NCBI RefSeq assembly: GCF_010731895.1
Contig: NZ_AP022596.1
Span: forward strand, 2,728,001-2,792,000
Length of the DNA stretch: 64,000 nucleotides
Source of the DNA: Mycolicibacterium helvum
GTDB taxonomy: Bacteria > Actinomycetota > Actinomycetes > Mycobacteriales > Mycobacteriaceae
Reading direction: 5' to 3'
Each line of letters opens with the position of its first letter. Positions within the stretch are counted from its first letter, which is position 1. The notes below the pieces were generated by a model. That model did not search any database and was not told the DNA's origin. It saw only the letters and a program-made list of their open reading frames with translations. Positions 21,143 to 28,765 of this stretch are shown in pieces. The translations under genes and the position numbers were made by a program.

Positions 21143-23712
21143 CGGGCGACCTCACCGGTCAGCGCACCGGTTGTGTCCGATGTGTTGGCCAGCCTGCTGT
21201 CCCACAGGCGCCGGTAGCGGCCGTCGGCGGCAAGCAGCCCGGTGTGGGTGCCGACCTCCGCGATGCGGCCGTGGTCGAGGACGACAATCTGGTCGGCGCC
21301 GGTGATGGTGTGCAGCCGGTGTGCGATCACCAACACCGTACGGTTCTGGATGAGTGAGCTGAGTGCTTGTTGCACAAGGTATTCCGATTCTGGATCGGCA
21401 AACGCGGTGGCCTCGTCGAGGATCAGGATCGGGGTGTCGGCGAGCAGTGCGCGGGCGATGGTGAGGCGTTGCTTCTCGCCGCCGGACAGCTGGCTGTCGG
21501 CCCCGAGGACCGTGTCGTAGCCGGCTGGCAGCCGCAGGATTCGCTCGTGGATCTGTGCGCTGCGTGCTGCGGTCTCCACTTCTGAGGCGCTGGCTTCCGG
21601 GCGGGCCAGCGCGATGTTGTCGCGGACCGTGCCCGCCACGAGCTGCACGTCCTGGAACACGAATCCGATCTTCGAATAGAGCTCGTCGGGCTCCCACGAT
21701 CGGATGTCGCGGCCGTCGATCCGGATCGCGCCGGTGTCAACGTCGTGGAACCGCGCCAGCAGTGCCGCCAGGGTCGACTTGCCCGATCCGGACGGGCCGA
21801 CCAGGGCGGTCACCGTCGCGGGGTTCAGACCCAGCGTCACATCGTGGATCACCGGCACACCCGGGCGGTAACCGAAGCTGATGCCCTCGAACGTCACCCC
21901 GGGGATGGTCGGAGACGACGGCACATCCTGCTGTGTGCTCAATTCGGTCTCGTTGAGCGTGACTGCGATGCGCTTGGCGGCCTGCGTGCCCTCCCTGATA
22001 CCGCCCAATCCGTAGGCGATGCCCAGCAGGCGGCTGCCAAACGTGGTGCCCAGCACCAGGAATGGCAGCAGCGTGGTCGGGGCGGTCCAGCCGGCTACGA
22101 CGAACCCGGTGCCTGCCGTCACGATCAGCCACAGGAATGTCGATGGTCGGGTGACCAGATCCATGAAGGTCTTCTTGGCGATGAACGGTCGCTGCCACTC
22201 GTTGAGGAAGGCGATGTAGTCGTCCAGGCGCCGGCGGAATGACGAGGCCGCCGCACCGCCGAACACCCGGATCACGGGCTGGCCCTCTAGGAAGGCGGCC
22301 GACTCGCCGTTCATCCGCTCGGCCCACTTCGAGGCTTCGGCGATCTTTGGTCCGCTCTGGTACATCATCGTCGCGGTGGTCACGATATAGACGAGGATCG
22401 GCAGGAACAGGATCAGCGCGATCCGCCAGTCGACGGAGAACAGGTAGATCAGTACGGCTATCGGCGCGACCACCGCAGCGACCGCGTCGCACACGGCGTG
22501 GGTCACCAGGTAGTGCAGCGACAGGGTGTCGTCCTGGATGAGCTTTTTGACCGCGCCGGAGCCGCGATCGGTGAACCAGCCCAACGGCATTCGAGCGAGC
22601 TTGTCCAGCAGGCGGCGCCGCACCTCGGCGCTGAACCGCATATCGACCACGTGCAGCCAGAGCACGAGGACCGCGCCCAGCGTGGTGCCGGTGGTCAGTA
22701 GCACCACGAACACTGTCACGGTCTTCCACACCCGGGAAGGGTCTGTGCCGCTCAGTAACTGCTGAGTCAACTCGACCAGTACCACGAACGGGGCCAGTTG
22801 GAGCAGGGTGAGCAGCGCTTGGAGCACGCCGGCGACGATCAATTGCGATTTCACCGGCGCCAGTAGGTCTTTGCCCGCTTGCGAGCGCCACTTACCCTTG
22901 GCGGCAGGGCCGGGCTGGGCGGGCGCGGACGAGGCGGGGACTTCCCTTGCGGGCGCTGGCGCGTCGTCGTCGCGACTGCTGCCCATCTCGCGGCCTCGGG
23001 TCCAGTACGCCTGGGCCTTCAGTTCGGTCTTGGGGAACCCGAAGGTGTCCTTCAGGCGCTTGCGCAGGTGCTTGAGCGCGCCGGCTTCGGGGCCGGCCCA
23101 CGCCGACCAGTTCGACCAATCCCGGTCCTCGATAGCATCCGCCAGCGAGGTGTCGTCGGTTCGGGTCACCCAGTGCAGGCGACGGCGCGGGTGCTCGGTG
23201 AGTGGGATGAGTTCGTCCTCGTCGCAGTGGCGTTCGAGATACACCTCGATGTCGACGTCGGGCGGGAGCGCAGCCACGATGGAGTTGATTGCCGGTATCG
23301 ATGCCGAATCGCCGACGAGGAGGAAGCCCGCTGGCAGTTCCTCCGGGACTTCGAACCGCGTCGACCCAAGGGACACAACCGGGATGGTCATCCCCGGCGC
23401 GGCCGCCGAAGCCCAGGCGCAGGCGGGACCGGCGGGCTCGTGCAGTACGACGTCGACGGCGAACCGGCCGGCGTCGGGGTCAGCCCAGACGAGTGTGTAG
23501 GCACGCTGGAACTCGGTTTTTCCGCCGGCCGGATCGGGGAACCAGAACCGTAGCCATGTTGTCGGCCCCACGCTGACATCGGAGAATACGGTCGGCGACG
23601 ACATGGTGATCCGGACGCAGTGCGGGGCGATGTGGGCGACCTGCTCCACGGTCGCGAGGTGATCGCGCCCGCCGAAGCCGCGCAGCATCGCGCCTCCGAT
23701 GCCTCGTCCCAT
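21139..23712 (-). CDS. irtA: Mycobactin ABC importer/ferric reductase IrtA
   Basis: The 857-residue protein fuses a siderophore-interacting FAD domain (about 1-270) to an ABC membrane domain and ATPase. The N-terminal segments [39 protein letters not shown] and [16 protein letters not shown] are the SIP/FAD-reductase signature that reduces ferric mycobactin. The ATPase has [27 protein letters not shown] and [16 protein letters not shown], the same wording as remembered M. tuberculosis IrtA. An IdeR-type box lies 34 bp upstream of the start, so iron repression is expected. Confidence 0.97.
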   Translation of the reverse strand: MGRGIGGAMLRGFGGRDHLATVEQVAHIAPHCVRITMSSPTVFSDVSVGPTTWLRFWFPDPAGGKTEFQRAYTLVWADPDAGRFAVDVVLHEPAGPACAWASAAAPGMTIPVVSLGSTRFEVPEELPAGFLLVGDSASIPAINSIVAALPPDVDIEVYLERHCDEDELIPLTEHPRRRLHWVTRTDDTSLADAIEDRDWSNWSAWAGPEAGALKHLRKRLKDTFGFPKTELKAQAYWTRGREMGSSRDDDAPAPAREVPASSAPAQPGPAAKGKWRSQAGKDLLAPVKSQLIVAGVLQALLTLLQLAPFVVLVELTQQLLSGTDPSRVWKTVTVFVVLLTTGTTLGAVLVLWLHVVDMRFSAEVRRRLLDKLARMPLGWFTDRGSGAVKKLIQDDTLSLHYLVTHAVCDAVAAVVAPIAVLIYLFSVDWRIALILFLPILVYIVTTATMMYQSGPKIAEASKWAERMNGESAAFLEGQPVIRVFGGAAASSFRRRLDDYIAFLNEWQRPFIAKKTFMDLVTRPSTFLWLIVTAGTGFVVAGWTAPTTLLPFLVLGTTFGSRLLGIAYGLGGIREGTQAAKRIAVTLNETELSTQQDVPSSPTIPGVTFEGISFGYRPGVPVIHDVTLGLNPATVTALVGPSGSGKSTLAALLARFHDVDTGAIRIDGRDIRSWEPDELYSKIGFVFQDVQLVAGTVRDNIALARPEASASEVETAARSAQIHERILRLPAGYDTVLGADSQLSGGEKQRLTIARALLADTPILILDEATAFADPESEYLVQQALSSLIQNRTVLVIAHRLHTITGADQIVVLDHGRIAEVGTHTGLLAADGRYRRLWDSRLANTSDTTGALTGEVAR

Positions 23713-23741
23713 ATCGGTGTCCTCTGCTAGCCGGCCTGCAG

Positions 23742-23768
23742 GTAGTTAGCTTAACCTAAGCTAACTAC
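23742..23768. promoter_or_regulatory. IdeR iron box upstream of irtA
   Basis: Perfect inverted repeat: arms GTAGTTAGCTTA and TAAGCTAACTAC flank ACC. Its 19-bp core, TTAGCTTAACCTAAGCTAA (23746-23764), matches the mycobacterial IdeR consensus TTAGGTTAGSCTAACCTAA at 16 of 19 positions. It lies 34 bp upstream of irtA, as expected for an iron-replete repressor site. Confidence 0.85.
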
Positions 23769-23887
23769 GGCCTGGGGCTCCCCGGGGTCGGCGAGATGCC
23801 GGCAGTGCAGCGGAATTGGATTACCCGCCGCGGACGCAATTCGAGAGCTCGATAGTTTTCAGCCGACCGCTTATTTCGGCGGTCAAC

Positions 23888-23936
23888 TAAGGCGAGACTA
23901 ACCGAATTGAGCTGAAGTCAGCCAAGCCTTATCTTA
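23888..23936. promoter_or_regulatory. Two IdeR-box-like sites upstream of bfrA
   Basis: TAAGGCGAGACTAACCGAA (23888-23906) matches the IdeR consensus at about 14 of 19 positions. A second, weaker site starts 30 bp later (23918-23936, about 12 of 19). In M. tuberculosis IdeR activates bfrA through sites upstream of the promoter, so a pair here is plausible. The rest of the 368-bp interval 23713-24080 holds the irtA box and no convincing gene. Confidence 0.5.
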
Positions 23937-24080
23937 TTTGCCGTCGCGGGTCGAAATGTGCCAATCTTCAAGCAACACAACCCGTCTGACCACGATAAGC
24001 GGTGCACCGTCGGCGAATCTGTATTACGTTCATCGAATACGGATTTGCTTGCGGTCTGCGATATTTGACAGGAGAAAGCC

Positions 24081-24569
24081 ATGCAAGGCGACAGCGAGAT
24101 TCTCACTCTCCTCAATCAACAGCTGACAAGCGAACTGACCGCGATCAACCAGTACTTTCTGCACTCGAAGATGCAGGACAACTGGGGCTTCACCGAGCTT
24201 GCGAAGCACACCAGGGACGAGTCGTTCGACGAGATGCGCCACGCGGAGCGCGTCACCGACCGGATCCTGCTCCTCGACGGGCTGCCCAACTACCAGCGGA
24301 TCGGCACGCTGAACATCGGCCAGACGATCCGCGAACAGTTCGAGAGCGACCTGGCCCTCGAGTACGAGGTGGTCAACCGGCTGAAGCCGGCCATCGTGCT
24401 CTGCCGCGAGAAGCAGGACTCCACCACGGCCAATCTGTTCGAGGACATCGTGTCCGACGAGGAAAACCACATCGACTACCTCGAGACTCAGCTCGAGCTG
24501 ATGAACAAGCTTGGTGTGGAGCTGTACTCGGCGCAGTGCGTCTCCCGGCCGCCGGGCGCGCTGGGCTAG
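24081..24569 (+). CDS. bfrA: Bacterioferritin BfrA
   Basis: A 162-residue haem-containing ferritin that oxidises and stores iron as a 24-mer. All ferroxidase ligands are in the expected places: Glu18, Glu51, His54, Glu94, Glu127, His130; the haem ligand is Met52. ATG with AGGAGAA upstream. It is divergent from irtA, giving one interval that controls both uptake and storage. The stop shares the CTAG with the convergent ligC stop. Confidence 0.97.
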   Translation: MQGDSEILTLLNQQLTSELTAINQYFLHSKMQDNWGFTELAKHTRDESFDEMRHAERVTDRILLLDGLPNYQRIGTLNIGQTIREQFESDLALEYEVVNRLKPAIVLCREKQDSTTANLFEDIVSDEENHIDYLETQLELMNKLGVELYSAQCVSRPPGALG

Positions 24570-25636
24570 CGGGCCTGGAGCCCAGGAATGATGTCGGCAA
24601 GACTGAACGTCAGCGGGCGCTCGAGCTGCTCGTAGGTGCACGAGCGCGGGTCGCGGTCGGGCCGCCAGCGATTGAACTGCGCGGTGTGCCGAAACCGCTC
24701 ACCCTCCATGTGGTCATAGCGCACCTCGACCACCCGCTCGGGCCGCAGTGGCACGAACGAGAGATCTTTCCCCGCGTTCCACCGGGATCCGGCATTCTTC
24801 TGGGGCGTGCGCTCGCCTGCCTGGTGCGCCGCCCAGTTCCATGGGTGAAGCTCGAATTCGGTTACCAGAGGCTGTAATTCGGTGAACAGCCGGCGGCGTT
24901 CGGCCATCGGAAATGCGCCGATGACACCCACCGACGCCAGGGTGCCGTCGTCCTTGTAGAGCCCGAGGAGTAGCGAACCGATGGCATCCTCTCCCGACTT
25001 GTGCACTCGGTAACCCGCGACCACGCAGTCGGCGGTCCGCTCGTGTTTGACCTTGTACATCACTCGCTTGTCGGGCTGGTAGGTGATCATGAGCGGCTTG
25101 GCGATCACTCCGTCCAGGCCGGCGCCCTCGAATTCGGAGAACCAGCGCTGCGCGGTCGGCAGATCCGTGGTGGCCGGCGTGACATGAAACGACGGCCCGG
25201 CGTCGGCCAGGGCCTGCACCAGAGTGGCGCGCCGCTCGCTGAACGGCCGGCCGGTGTAGTCGTCGTCGCCGAGTGCGAGCAGGTCGAAGGCGACGAACGC
25301 CGCCGGGGTTTTCTCGGCGAGCATGCGCACCCGGGAGTCGGCGGGATGGATGCGCTGCTGCAGGGCATCGAAGTCCAGACCCGTCCCGGTGGCGATGACG
25401 ATCTCACCGTCGATCACGCAGCGCTGCGGCAGCTCGGCCAGGGCGGCGCCGACCAGCTCTGGAAAGTACCGCGTCAGCGGCTTCTCGTTGCGGCTACCGA
25501 GGACGACGTCGTCGCCATCGCGAAAGCACACCGACCGAAACCCGTCCCATTTCGGTTCGTAGGAGGCATCGGGCGGTATGGCGGGCACCGACTTGGCGAG
25601 CATCGGCGACACCGGGGGATTGACGGGCAGCTGCAT
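24566..25636 (-). CDS. ligC: ATP-dependent DNA ligase LigC
   Basis: The 356-residue ligase has the adenylation motif YEPKWDGFRS with nucleophile Lys29, motifs DGEIVIA and GLDGVIAKP, and a C-terminal OB domain with SLLLGLYKDDGTLASVGVIGAFP and RPERVVEVRYDHMEG. It follows remembered M. tuberculosis LigC (Rv3731) closely. LigC takes part in short-gap DNA repair with the primase-polymerase whose gene is divergent 84 bp away. The ATG at 25636 gives the family N-terminus MQLPVNPPVSPMLAKS; the upstream frame is open but lacks family sequence. Confidence 0.95.
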   Translation of the reverse strand: MQLPVNPPVSPMLAKSVPAIPPDASYEPKWDGFRSVCFRDGDDVVLGSRNEKPLTRYFPELVGAALAELPQRCVIDGEIVIATGTGLDFDALQQRIHPADSRVRMLAEKTPAAFVAFDLLALGDDDYTGRPFSERRATLVQALADAGPSFHVTPATTDLPTAQRWFSEFEGAGLDGVIAKPLMITYQPDKRVMYKVKHERTADCVVAGYRVHKSGEDAIGSLLLGLYKDDGTLASVGVIGAFPMAERRRLFTELQPLVTEFELHPWNWAAHQAGERTPQKNAGSRWNAGKDLSFVPLRPERVVEVRYDHMEGERFRHTAQFNRWRPDRDPRSCTYEQLERPLTFSLADIIPGLQAR

Positions 25637-25720
25637 CGGTTCATTCTCGTCTCGTCCGGGTTGGCTTCGTGTCGGTAGGTTGAAGAGCGTGAGCGGATTC
25701 CAATTCAACCCGTCGCGCTG

Positions 25721-26806
25721 ATGGCGGCCAAGGCTGAAGAGATCGACGTCGACGGTGTCGCCGTCCGGCTCACCAACCCGGACAAGGTGTACTTCCCCAA
25801 GCTGGGTTCGAACGGCACCAAGGGGAAGCTGGTCGAGTACTACCGGACAGTGGGAGCCGGCTGGCAGCAGCGCAGCGACTCAGGGAGTGGTCTGAGCCCG
25901 TTGCTGACGGCGCTACGGGATCGGCCGACGCATCTGCAGCGCTTCCCCGACGGTATCGAGGGCGAAGAGATCTACCAGAAGCGCGTCCCCGAAAAACATC
26001 CCGAATACCTGCAGACCTGCCGGGTGACATTCCCGTCCGGGCGTACCGCCGATGCGTTGAAGGTGACCCACCCGTCGGCGATCGTCTGGGCGGCGCAGAT
26101 GGGCACAGTGACGTTGCACCCGTGGCAGGTTCGCTGCCCGGACACCGACCACCCCGACGAGCTCCGGGTGGACCTCGACCCGCAGCCGGGCACGGGCTTC
26201 GCCGAGGCGCGCACGATCGCTGTCGACATCCTCAAGCCGGTGCTCGACGAACTCGGGTTGATCGGTTTTCCGAAGACGTCCGGCGGGCGCGGGGTGCACG
26301 TGTACGTGCGGATCCGGCCGGACTGGGATTTCATCGCGGTGCGCCGAGCTGGGATCGCGCTGGCGCGTGAATTGGAGCGCCGGGCACCCGATCTGGTGAC
26401 CACCTCGTGGTGGAAAGAGGAACGCGGCAAGCGGGTGTTCATCGACTACAACCAGAATGCCCGTGACCGGACGTTCGCCAGCGCGTACTCGGTGCGGGCG
26501 ACCCCGATCGCCACCGTCTCCACACCGTTGACGTGGCAGGAGCTGGCAAGCGCCAATCCCGATGATTTCACCATGGCCACCGTGCCGGCACTGATCGCCG
26601 AGCGTGGTGACCCGATGGCCGAGCTGGATTCGGTTGTCCAGTCGATTGATCCGCTGCTGGAGATGGTGGCCGCCGACGAGGATCGCGGTCTCGCGGATCT
26701 GCCCTACCCGCCGAACTATCCGAAGATGCCGGGCGAACCGCCGCGCGTGCAGCCGAGTAAAAAAGTCGCGGCGAACTGGGATGAGGACGGTAACCCCAAG
26801 AAGTGA
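25721..26806 (+). CDS. LigC-associated primase-polymerase (Prim-PolC/PolD type)
   Basis: An archaeo-eukaryotic primase-superfamily polymerase of 361 residues, related to the polymerase domain of LigD. It shows RLTNPDKVYFPK, HLQRFPDGIEGEEIYQKRVP, the metal-binding pair in ELRVDLDPQPG, the nucleotide-binding SGGRGVHVYV and the third metal ligand region VFIDYNQNARDRT. Such proteins fill short gaps with LigC. Between EYYRTV and RDRPTHL lies GAGWQQRSDSGSG, which looks about 11-13 residues longer than LigD-Pol proteins I remember. The next gene begins in a GTGA overlap. Confidence 0.92.
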   Translation: MAAKAEEIDVDGVAVRLTNPDKVYFPKLGSNGTKGKLVEYYRTVGAGWQQRSDSGSGLSPLLTALRDRPTHLQRFPDGIEGEEIYQKRVPEKHPEYLQTCRVTFPSGRTADALKVTHPSAIVWAAQMGTVTLHPWQVRCPDTDHPDELRVDLDPQPGTGFAEARTIAVDILKPVLDELGLIGFPKTSGGRGVHVYVRIRPDWDFIAVRRAGIALARELERRAPDLVTTSWWKEERGKRVFIDYNQNARDRTFASAYSVRATPIATVSTPLTWQELASANPDDFTMATVPALIAERGDPMAELDSVVQSIDPLLEMVAADEDRGLADLPYPPNYPKMPGEPPRVQPSKKVAANWDEDGNPKK

Positions 26807-27162
26807 AAGCACTACGCGCAGTGATTATTGCGGGCTGCACGGTCTGCGTGGTCGGAGGCTGCTCATCGGGTGGTCATGCCGTCGTCGCGACTGATGCGAG
26901 TGTCACCAGTGCGCTCGCACCGACTTACACGGCGAGTCCGCCGACGCATCCGCGCGACTCCCTGGTCATGCCCGACCTGCGCGGCATGTACTGGACCGAC
27001 GCGGATCCAGCTCTTCGTACGCTCGGCTGGACGGGTGTGCTGTCGAAGGCCCCTGATCTGGCGAACTCGCAATACCAGAGCAATCACATTGCCGCGCAGG
27101 TGCCGGCCCCCGGCCAAGTCATCGCTAGCGATGCCGTCATCACCTTGCAGTTCGCCCGGTAA
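26803..27162 (+). CDS. Small lipoprotein with one PASTA-like domain
   Basis: A 119-residue protein with signal peptide and lipobox VVGGC, then a short Ser/Thr/Pro linker. A single PASTA-like unit follows: VMPDLRGMYWTDADPALRTLGWTG, then QVPAPGQVIASDAVITLQF. PASTA units usually bind cell-wall fragments in kinases or penicillin-binding proteins, but here there is no catalytic domain. The GTG start overlaps the polymerase stop (GTGA), so the two are co-translated although their functions look unrelated. Confidence 0.75.
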   Translation: MKALRAVIIAGCTVCVVGGCSSGGHAVVATDASVTSALAPTYTASPPTHPRDSLVMPDLRGMYWTDADPALRTLGWTGVLSKAPDLANSQYQSNHIAAQVPAPGQVIASDAVITLQFAR

Positions 27163-27170
27163 TGCAGATC

Positions 27171-27186
27171 GATTGAGCGCTCAATC
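27171..27186. promoter_or_regulatory. Perfect 16-bp palindrome, TetR-operator-like
   Basis: GATTGAGCGCTCAATC is perfectly self-complementary with no loop, so it is not a terminator. This form, with TTGAGCGCTCAA at the centre, is common for TetR-family operators. It lies between convergent genes and overlaps the stop codon of the small frame at 27185-27253. No TetR gene is in the window near it. It could be a working operator for a distant regulator or a remnant of a lost gene. Confidence 0.5.
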
Positions 27187-27253
27187 AACACCTGGCGGTA
27201 ATAGATGGCCAGCCCGGGTTGACCGCCTCGATGTACTGCTCGGAAATCGACAT
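27185..27253 (-). CDS. Candidate 22-residue peptide downstream of a P450
   Basis: ATG at 27253 lies 3 bp after the P450 stop, with GGAAGGA about 8-9 nt upstream, so it would be translated by coupling. The peptide begins MSISEQYIEA, has a Trp at position 15 in NPGWPS, and ends SITARC with the only cysteine last. No known family is recognised. It may be a real small protein, a peptide substrate of the adjacent P450, or the truncated start of a lost gene. Confidence 0.35.
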   Translation of the reverse strand: MSISEQYIEAVNPGWPSITARC

Positions 27254-27256
27254 GGG

Positions 27257-28498
27257 CTAATCCTTCCGCGGATTGATCGTCACGGGCATGTGCCGGACTC
27301 CGCTGTGCTTGTTGCTGCGAACGTATTCGATGGGTCCGGTCAGTGTCACCGAGGCGACGCGGTCGAGCAGGACGTCGAACATCACCCGCATCTCGATGCG
27401 GGCCAGCGATGCGCCGAGGCAGAAGTGGACTCCGCGTCCAAAGGCAAGATGTGGGTTGGGATTTCGGTCGATATCGAAGGCGTAGGGATCCGCAAAAACT
27501 GCGTCGTCCCGGTTAGCTGACGCCCACCACAGGGAGACCTTGTCGCCGGCCTTGATCTGTTGGCCGTGCATCTCGATGTCGCGCGTGGCGGTGCGCCGGT
27601 TGTAGGGCGTGCTCGATGCCCAGCGCAGCATCTCCTCGACCGCCGTTGGAAGCAGCTCGCGGTTGTCGCGCAGTCGTTCCCACGTCTCCGGCCGCTCACT
27701 GAGGGCCGACATCGCGATGGCGATGGAGTTGCGCGTCGTCTCACTACCGGCCGCGATAATCAGGCTGAGGAACAGGCGCTGCTCGTTCTCGCTGAGTGGC
27801 TCGTCATTGATCAGCGCGTGCGTCACGATGGACAGTAGATCGCTAGTGGGTGGCTCGGATCGCTTGCGCGCCAGCAGATTCGTTCCGTAGGTGAACATCC
27901 GGGCTTGCGCCTGAGCGAGGATCTCGTTGACCTCGCCGAGTTCGCGTCCCTCATAGTCGAGGGTGACGTTGGCCCAGTTCATCAACTCATGCCGATCGGA
28001 TTGCGGCACCCCCGCCAAGTCGGCCACCGCTTGCAGCGGCAACTCGGCAGAGACGTCGATGAGAAAGTCGCAGTCGCCCTTGGCGATCGCCGCGTCGACG
28101 ATGTCGATGGCCCGGCGACGCAGGTCCTCTTCGATGATGCGGAGGGCCCGAGGCGTCGTGCTCGGGGTCAGCAATCGGCGGAATTGTGCATGACGTGGGT
28201 CGTCCATCATGTTCAGCAGGGCACCGACGGCGAACTCCATCGGCATGTCCTCCAACGTGGTGCCGCCGCCCACGCGGTTACCGCCCGTCTCGGACGAGAA
28301 CGTCGCGTCGTCTGCGGACGCGGCGACGATGTCGGCGTAGCGGCTCAGTACCCAGAAACCCTCGCCTCCCGGGGTGTGGGCGGTTGGCGGATGCCACCAA
28401 ACCGGAGCGTCTCGACGCAGATCGTCGAAGACGCGGTAAGGGAACCCGGCCGTAAATCGGTCCAGGTCGGCAAGGTCAATGTCGTCCAACTTCGGCAT
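27257..28498 (-). CDS. Cytochrome P450
   Basis: A 413-residue P450. The I-helix motif is AAGSETTRNSI, ExxR is in EEMLRWASS, and the haem loop is FGRGVHFCLGASLAR. NMMDDPRHAQFRRLLTPSTTPRAL and NRDDAVFADPYAFDIDRNPNPHLAFG are typical of mycobacterial CYPs acting on sterols or lipids, but no specific substrate is inferred. The ATG at 28498 has GGAGG six nt upstream and is chosen over an upstream in-frame start. A tiny open frame follows 3 bp after the stop. The region 28499-28765 holds no gene that I can support. Confidence 0.92.
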   Translation of the reverse strand: MPKLDDIDLADLDRFTAGFPYRVFDDLRRDAPVWWHPPTAHTPGGEGFWVLSRYADIVAASADDATFSSETGGNRVGGGTTLEDMPMEFAVGALLNMMDDPRHAQFRRLLTPSTTPRALRIIEEDLRRRAIDIVDAAIAKGDCDFLIDVSAELPLQAVADLAGVPQSDRHELMNWANVTLDYEGRELGEVNEILAQAQARMFTYGTNLLARKRSEPPTSDLLSIVTHALINDEPLSENEQRLFLSLIIAAGSETTRNSIAIAMSALSERPETWERLRDNRELLPTAVEEMLRWASSTPYNRRTATRDIEMHGQQIKAGDKVSLWWASANRDDAVFADPYAFDIDRNPNPHLAFGRGVHFCLGASLARIEMRVMFDVLLDRVASVTLTGPIEYVRSNKHSGVRHMPVTINPRKD

Positions 28499-28765
28499 CG
28501 CATCCTCCGGCAGCCTCGTCACTTGGACCATACACTCGAGCATCCAGTGTCTTGTCGACCTTGTCGCTGACTCTCAGAAGACCCAGCTCGTCTCGACGCC
28601 GTTGATGTGTCCGGCATTCTGGTCGATCTGTCCACCGGCTGGCAGATTCGTACGCGACTGCCAGGCGGGTTTGCTATTGCCGCCCCGGCCTCCTGTGGTA
28701 GACACTCAGCAAACTAGCGACTGCGCAATGGGCTGTCGCCGCCTTTGGTGCATGAGGGGGAAGCG

